This document shows, in pieces, positions 60,085 through 64,000 of a stretch of DNA of 64,000 bases. The stretch comes from Prostheceraeus crozeri (Eukaryota; Platyhelminthes; Polycladida; Euryleptidae): assembly GCA_907163375.1 (NCBI GenBank), contig CAJQUW010000469.1, positions 124,001 through 188,000 of the forward strand, given 5' to 3'. Within the stretch, counting starts at the first letter, position 1, and every line of letters begins with the position of its first letter. The position numbers were made by a program, and so were the translations under genes. A model generated the notes under the pieces. The model was not told the DNA's origin. It saw only the letters and a program-made list of their open reading frames with translations, and did no database searches.

Positions 60085-60671
60085 GTTGCATGTATGTACT
60101 TTTGTCTGTAATATAATTCAGCTTTTTAGTGTCACAACCGTAAGACAGCTTGTGTTTAAGAAATAAAACATTCAATCAGCTCATTTAGAACAATGAATTT
60201 TGCGTCTGATCTTTAGTCAAACATTTGAGGAGATAATTCGTGTTGGCATAAAGCAGCTGTTATTCAAACAATATGGACATCCATTGTCCCAACAGGTCAT
60301 CAGAGATCACAGAACAAAGGCGGTCTCAGCCAGATTGTGGGAACATCTGTGAGACAAAAGGGTTGATCCGACAGCCATTTTAGAAGAAAAATGATTTATG
60401 CCAGCTTTATTCTTGTGTGACATCGCGGATTCACTCAAATGACGTGCAAGTATTGATCTATGGCTGTTTCCGTGCTCATAGACAATCCCAGGCATGATGA
60501 TTCAATCTTCTTTGTCGCATGCTGAATTAGTTTGTAATTGCAAATTTAAAATCGATGTTTATGCAGTGAAAGTGGGCAATTTGTCTATGATTTTACGTGT
60601 GAAGGAAAAAGTGTTGTTATTTGTGCATGCGTTTTTATACGAGTGCCATTTTATGAAATTAATGAAACACA

Positions 60672-61830
60672 TTGCATGATATAACATCTTGCCTTCAGAA
60701 AAGTGAAAGTCTCTTATTTGCTGATGATTTTAAGATTTTTAAAATAATCAAGTCTCTATCTGATTGTATTGATTTACAAGGAGACCTGATGAATTTTCGG
60801 AACTGGTGTATAAAATGGAAGCTTTCTCTAAACATCCAAAAATGTTGTTTCGTGAATTTTTCTTTAAAACGTAAATTTGACATTTCTTTTACCAGCAATT
60901 TATGCTTCAACCGCCACATCTCTTTCATTGTTACTAAGTCGTTTCGAATGCTTGGCTTTATTAAGCGTGTTACTCATCCTTTCAAAGATATTTGTGTTTT
61001 GAAAGTTTTGTATAATTCGTATGTTCGGTGCAACCTGGACTACTGCTCACAAGTATGGTCTCCAAATGCAAAATGTGCTGTGAATAAGATTGAGCGTATT
61101 CAAAAAGCTTTCGTCAAGTTCTTATGTTTTCACACTCGCATCATGTACAAAAGTGATAACTACGCTGTATTATGCCATCATTTCCGCTTAACTACGCTCG
61201 CGGAGCGCAGGGAGATTTCAGACATTTTGCTATTTCACAAGATTGTCAATAGTGCAAGCAGTTGCAATTATTTGACATCAGCTGTTTGTCTTAAAGTGCC
61301 TGGTCGTATTACCAAGAATACTGGTATTTTTATTTCAAAAAGGAAAAGTCGCTTACTCTTACGCAAACATGCTTTCTTCCCGAGGACATTTTTGAGTGTA
61401 AACAAATTCAAAGAAATTGACGTTTTCAGTGCATCTCTTTCTACAGTAAAAAGGTTTCTGATAAAACATTTCACATAATTTTCTCGGTTCTTTTTGTAAA
61501 GTATATTTTTTCTTATTGCCATGTATTTTAGGTAGTACATTTGCAGTATATCTGGTTTTTAATGTCTCACCTTCATTCTGGTAATCTGTTGTATTTCATC
61601 AGTATTTGAAAAATGCTATGTCTTTTACTACTATGTCTTTTATCAAGTATATTTGTTCATACTGTAACATGTTTCAGATACGTGTATATTTTCAGTATCT
61701 GGTTTTCTGTTGTCTCATTTTGATTCTGGTACTGTTGTAATCTGTATATCATTCGCATCTGATGACTGTAATTGGCATCCAGCTGTTGTCATCATTTTGA
61801 ATAAATACAAAAAAATACAAATTAGGCTTA
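60672..61830 (+). mobile_element. LINE, 5'-truncated, with open RT C-terminal half
   Basis: The open frame 60672-61478 (about 268 codons) starts near the catalytic box: SLLFADDFKIFKII (FADD of the RT palm), then GDLMNFRNWCIKWKLSLNIQ, LGFIKRVTHPFKDICVLKVL, DYCSQVWSPNAKCAVNKIER and IQKAFVKFLCFHTRIMYKSD. No stops, so the insertion is fairly young. The 3' untranslated part ends in AATAAATACAAAAAAATACA near 61800-61820. The 5' two-thirds (endonuclease and RT fingers) is missing. Jockey/CR1-like. Confidence 0.75.
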
Positions 61831-62344
61831 CGTACAAGTATGAAGCTGAAATCTAAAAATTTTAGTTAGAGGAAATGGTCGAGAGAGTCAGACGATATTC
61901 GAAGGCTTAGGCTGAAAATTTTGAGAAATGTTGATGTGGCGGTATCACGTGGAGAATTTCTCAAAACTGGTTGGCTCTGAAGAGAAGTTCTTCAGCTTAT
62001 AAAGTTAAAGCCGGATAACGTTGATGGTTGTCTAACTAACGTATTCGTAGTATGTCAGCTCCAAGCTTTCTAGCCAAGTTACACAGTCCGTGAGGTTGCA
62101 CGAAGTTGTGCAGAAAGCAATGTTGCACCTGAAGCTTTCATCCAACGTCGTGCACTTCTTGACTCCTGCAAAACTGCGCACATGCCGGATCATTCGCCAG
62201 TCTTTGTCATTGAAAACCTCATTTCCGATAGAGGACGTGACATATTGGTTACAAACACTGTTTTATTGAGTCATTGATTGCAGATTAATGAGTCGATGAG
62301 CCATTTCTTCAATATGATTAGCATTAAACGTATTTAGAGTTGCG

Positions 62345-62700
62345 AGTTTGAGAGGCTTGGCATACGAACAACGTCTTCAAAAACTGAATTTGAGAAGCCT
62401 CAGTGATGGTCGGATAAGATCAGATCTTTTGCTGCTTTACAAGATTCATCACGGCCTTTTCAAATTGACATGGGTTTATCCGCTCCAGCCTCTTCATCTG
62501 AATGGTCCCGGCGAGTCAAGCGTTACAACACGTGGACACGCTTTTCGGTATCGGCAGCAGCTAGTCAAAAATTGCAGACCGAGATCCTATTTCTTTACAA
62601 ACAGAGCCGTCAAGATTTGGAACCAGTTACCGTCTTCAATAATTGAGAGCCCGTCCGTGACTGTCTTCAAGACAAAACTTGATTATTTTTTGTAATGTAG
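62345..62700 (+). mobile_element. LINE fragment, extreme RT C-terminus
   Basis: RGLAYEQRLQKLNLRSLSDG, RIRSDLLLLYKIHHGL, NCRPRSYFFTNRAVKIWNQL and VTVFKTKLDYFL match the final ~110 residues of CR1/L2-like reverse transcriptases. Open through to the natural stop. Confidence 0.75.
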
Positions 62701-62781
62701 GACTTGACTTTTTTACTAACTTTCCTTCGTCGATAAAGCGATTCTTCGCTATTGTCGAATTTTGTTCGATTTCGATTGAAA

Positions 62782-62800
62782 TATATATATATATATGTAA
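62782..62800. repeat. AT microsatellite
   Basis: A short run of AT dinucleotides downstream of the LINE fragment; a similar TA run is at 4483-4497. Confidence 0.9.
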
Positions 62801-63117
62801 ATATTCCGGAAAATGGCCAAATTAACCGGAAAATTTTGATTCAGCATATATTTCGGGATTGAATTAAGGGAAATCATATCACCTATATCACTCAACCTCA
62901 TTTATGTCTTCATAATCATACTTGTTCCTAATAGATAGCACTACAAATCCTGAATCGCTGATCAGTATGTACGTTCGAGCTTCCGTTATCACGGCATTGC
63001 AATTATTATGATTCCTAATCTTCGTCAATTGATTGAATGAAAATCAGATAAATTGACCAGCAATACTTCTTTCTCGCACATAAAATCTGCTGTCAGAGAC
63101 AACTTGATTTTGGCGAA

Positions 63118-63990
63118 ATGTATTTCTTCAAATGTGTGTCTTTGACTGTTGAACCTTATCTGAGAAAATTTCAATCACCGGCTCCTCTCCCGCCAATTAT
63201 CTGTGAACGATTAGAAAATATTGCTCTCAATTTGATGATTGCCTTCGTCGGGTCGAAAGTATTGGTCCAAGCAATGTCATTTCCGAAACATTGCAATATT
63301 GATGTTATGGATGAACGGATGTGCAAATGCAAACCTGATACTGGATTCGGTGCAGAAGTCATGTCGTCTGTACCACTGATGAAGCAGAAAAATTCCATGT
63401 CGACTGCAAAAGTTTCTTCGTGAAACTTGCTAACGATCTGTTACGGAAACTCATTGTCAACATTCGCTGCTGCATCTTGCCATCTGTTCTGAAATCCAAG
63501 TCGGATTTATGCTGCAAACTTGATTTCTTTTGTTCAAGAATTGGTGAGATTGAAGCGCATTTCAGCTGAATCAGGTGAGAGAGCTCAGTTCGTCCAGTTC
63601 CAAAGTGACACCGAGTTCAAAGTGAAATTGGATGGTTTTGATTTCTCCACTGGTCGCTTGGACGTCTTCTTCGCTTCGATCATCGGAGATAATGCTGACT
63701 ACAAAGACATTTTTGATGTTGTTGAAAAACTTCTTACTCTCAGTCACGGAAATGCTCAAGTAGAAAGCGGGTTTTCATTCAATGAGAATTCCGAGAGAGA
63801 AAATCTCAAAGAGGAAATTTTGATTTCGTTGTGGTAAATTGTTGATCGCACACTTTCATGAAAGGGAATATTGAACATCCTCATTACGAAGCAGATGGCT
63901 GGAGTACGCACGTTCTGTATGCTTCACTATCGGTAGGCATTGGAGAGACGAAAAATGAAGATGAGATAAACAAACAGAATTATGATGCGG
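63118..63990 (+). pseudogene. hAT-like transposase C-terminal remnant, relative of 12742-13380
   Basis: YLRKFQSPAPLPPIICERLE, FVGSKVLVQA, then in other frames KLANDLLRKLIVNIRCCILP, and from 63520 QFQSDTEFKVKLDGF and VEKLLTLSHGNAQVESGFSF then NENSERENLKEEI. The order matches the 12.7-kb remnant (SHGQASVERGFS). At least two frame changes. It continues to or past the window edge. Confidence 0.65.
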
Positions 63991-64000
63991 AAAGAAGTGC

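Overview
This is metazoan nuclear DNA: AT-rich, intron-rich, and packed with hAT, Tc1/mariner, LINE, SINE and Penelope-like repeats. The repeat spectrum (tRNA-headed SINEs with a GACGTTAAAC-type 3' part, several CAGGG-ended hAT families, a GIY-YIG retroelement) suggests a marine invertebrate, possibly a lophotrochozoan, but nothing here fixes the species.

The only host gene I can support is a claspin homologue (S-phase checkpoint mediator) on the + strand, spread over almost the whole window. I place 14 exons between 864 and 59023. They join through 13 introns with matching phases into an open frame of 2097 nt (699 codons). The key match is the block IHSETQRMVRE...LPYHEP, which corresponds to the conserved SETQRLIRES...LPYHMP block of vertebrate claspin. 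It is followed by a region like the 'RFTLDRLKQLGV..KPRLG..D.F..L' segment, a basic helix ending in EERQRR, and a long acidic tract. The start codon lies left of the window and the Chk1-binding repeats and C-terminus presumably lie right of it. The exons total about 2.1 kb; the rest of the ~58 kb span is intron.

Layout: 0.8-3 kb, N-terminal exons 1-4 with a LINE fragment and a 130-bp SINE-derived tandem array; 3-6.7 kb, two internally deleted hAT elements with 8-bp target duplications, then exon 5; 6.7-18.2 kb, a 99-bp SINE-head tandem array, LINE scraps, a rearranged DD41D mariner relative, a 3.6-kb inverted-repeat element with a second element nested in it, and two hammerhead-like motifs; 18.2-18.7 kb, exons 6-7; 19.1-23.4 kb, a 43-bp minisatellite of about 100 units; 25.3 kb, exon 8; 27.0-30.4 kb, a 28-bp minisatellite of about 118 units inside a transposon-like inverted-repeat frame; 31.4-33.3 kb, a large palindrome with Penelope-like GIY-YIG modules in both orientations; 34.5 kb, exon 9; 35.5-38.6 kb, a 31-bp minisatellite of about 73 units, also inside a hAT-like frame; 38.6-41 kb, exons 10-13; 41-58.9 kb, one 18-kb intron with a decayed Tc1 that contains its own intron, an apparently intact mariner with identical long terminal repeats, non-autonomous hATs (one nested in another) and LINE fragments; 58.9 kb, exon 14; 59-64 kb, a small hAT with a perfect 8-bp duplication, LINE fragments and a decayed hAT-like transposase.

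The most unusual structural theme is that two of the three very large minisatellites form the bodies of elements with inverted ends and target duplications. The repeat unit of one of them resembles the subterminal sequence of a related transposon at 12.6-14.1 kb.
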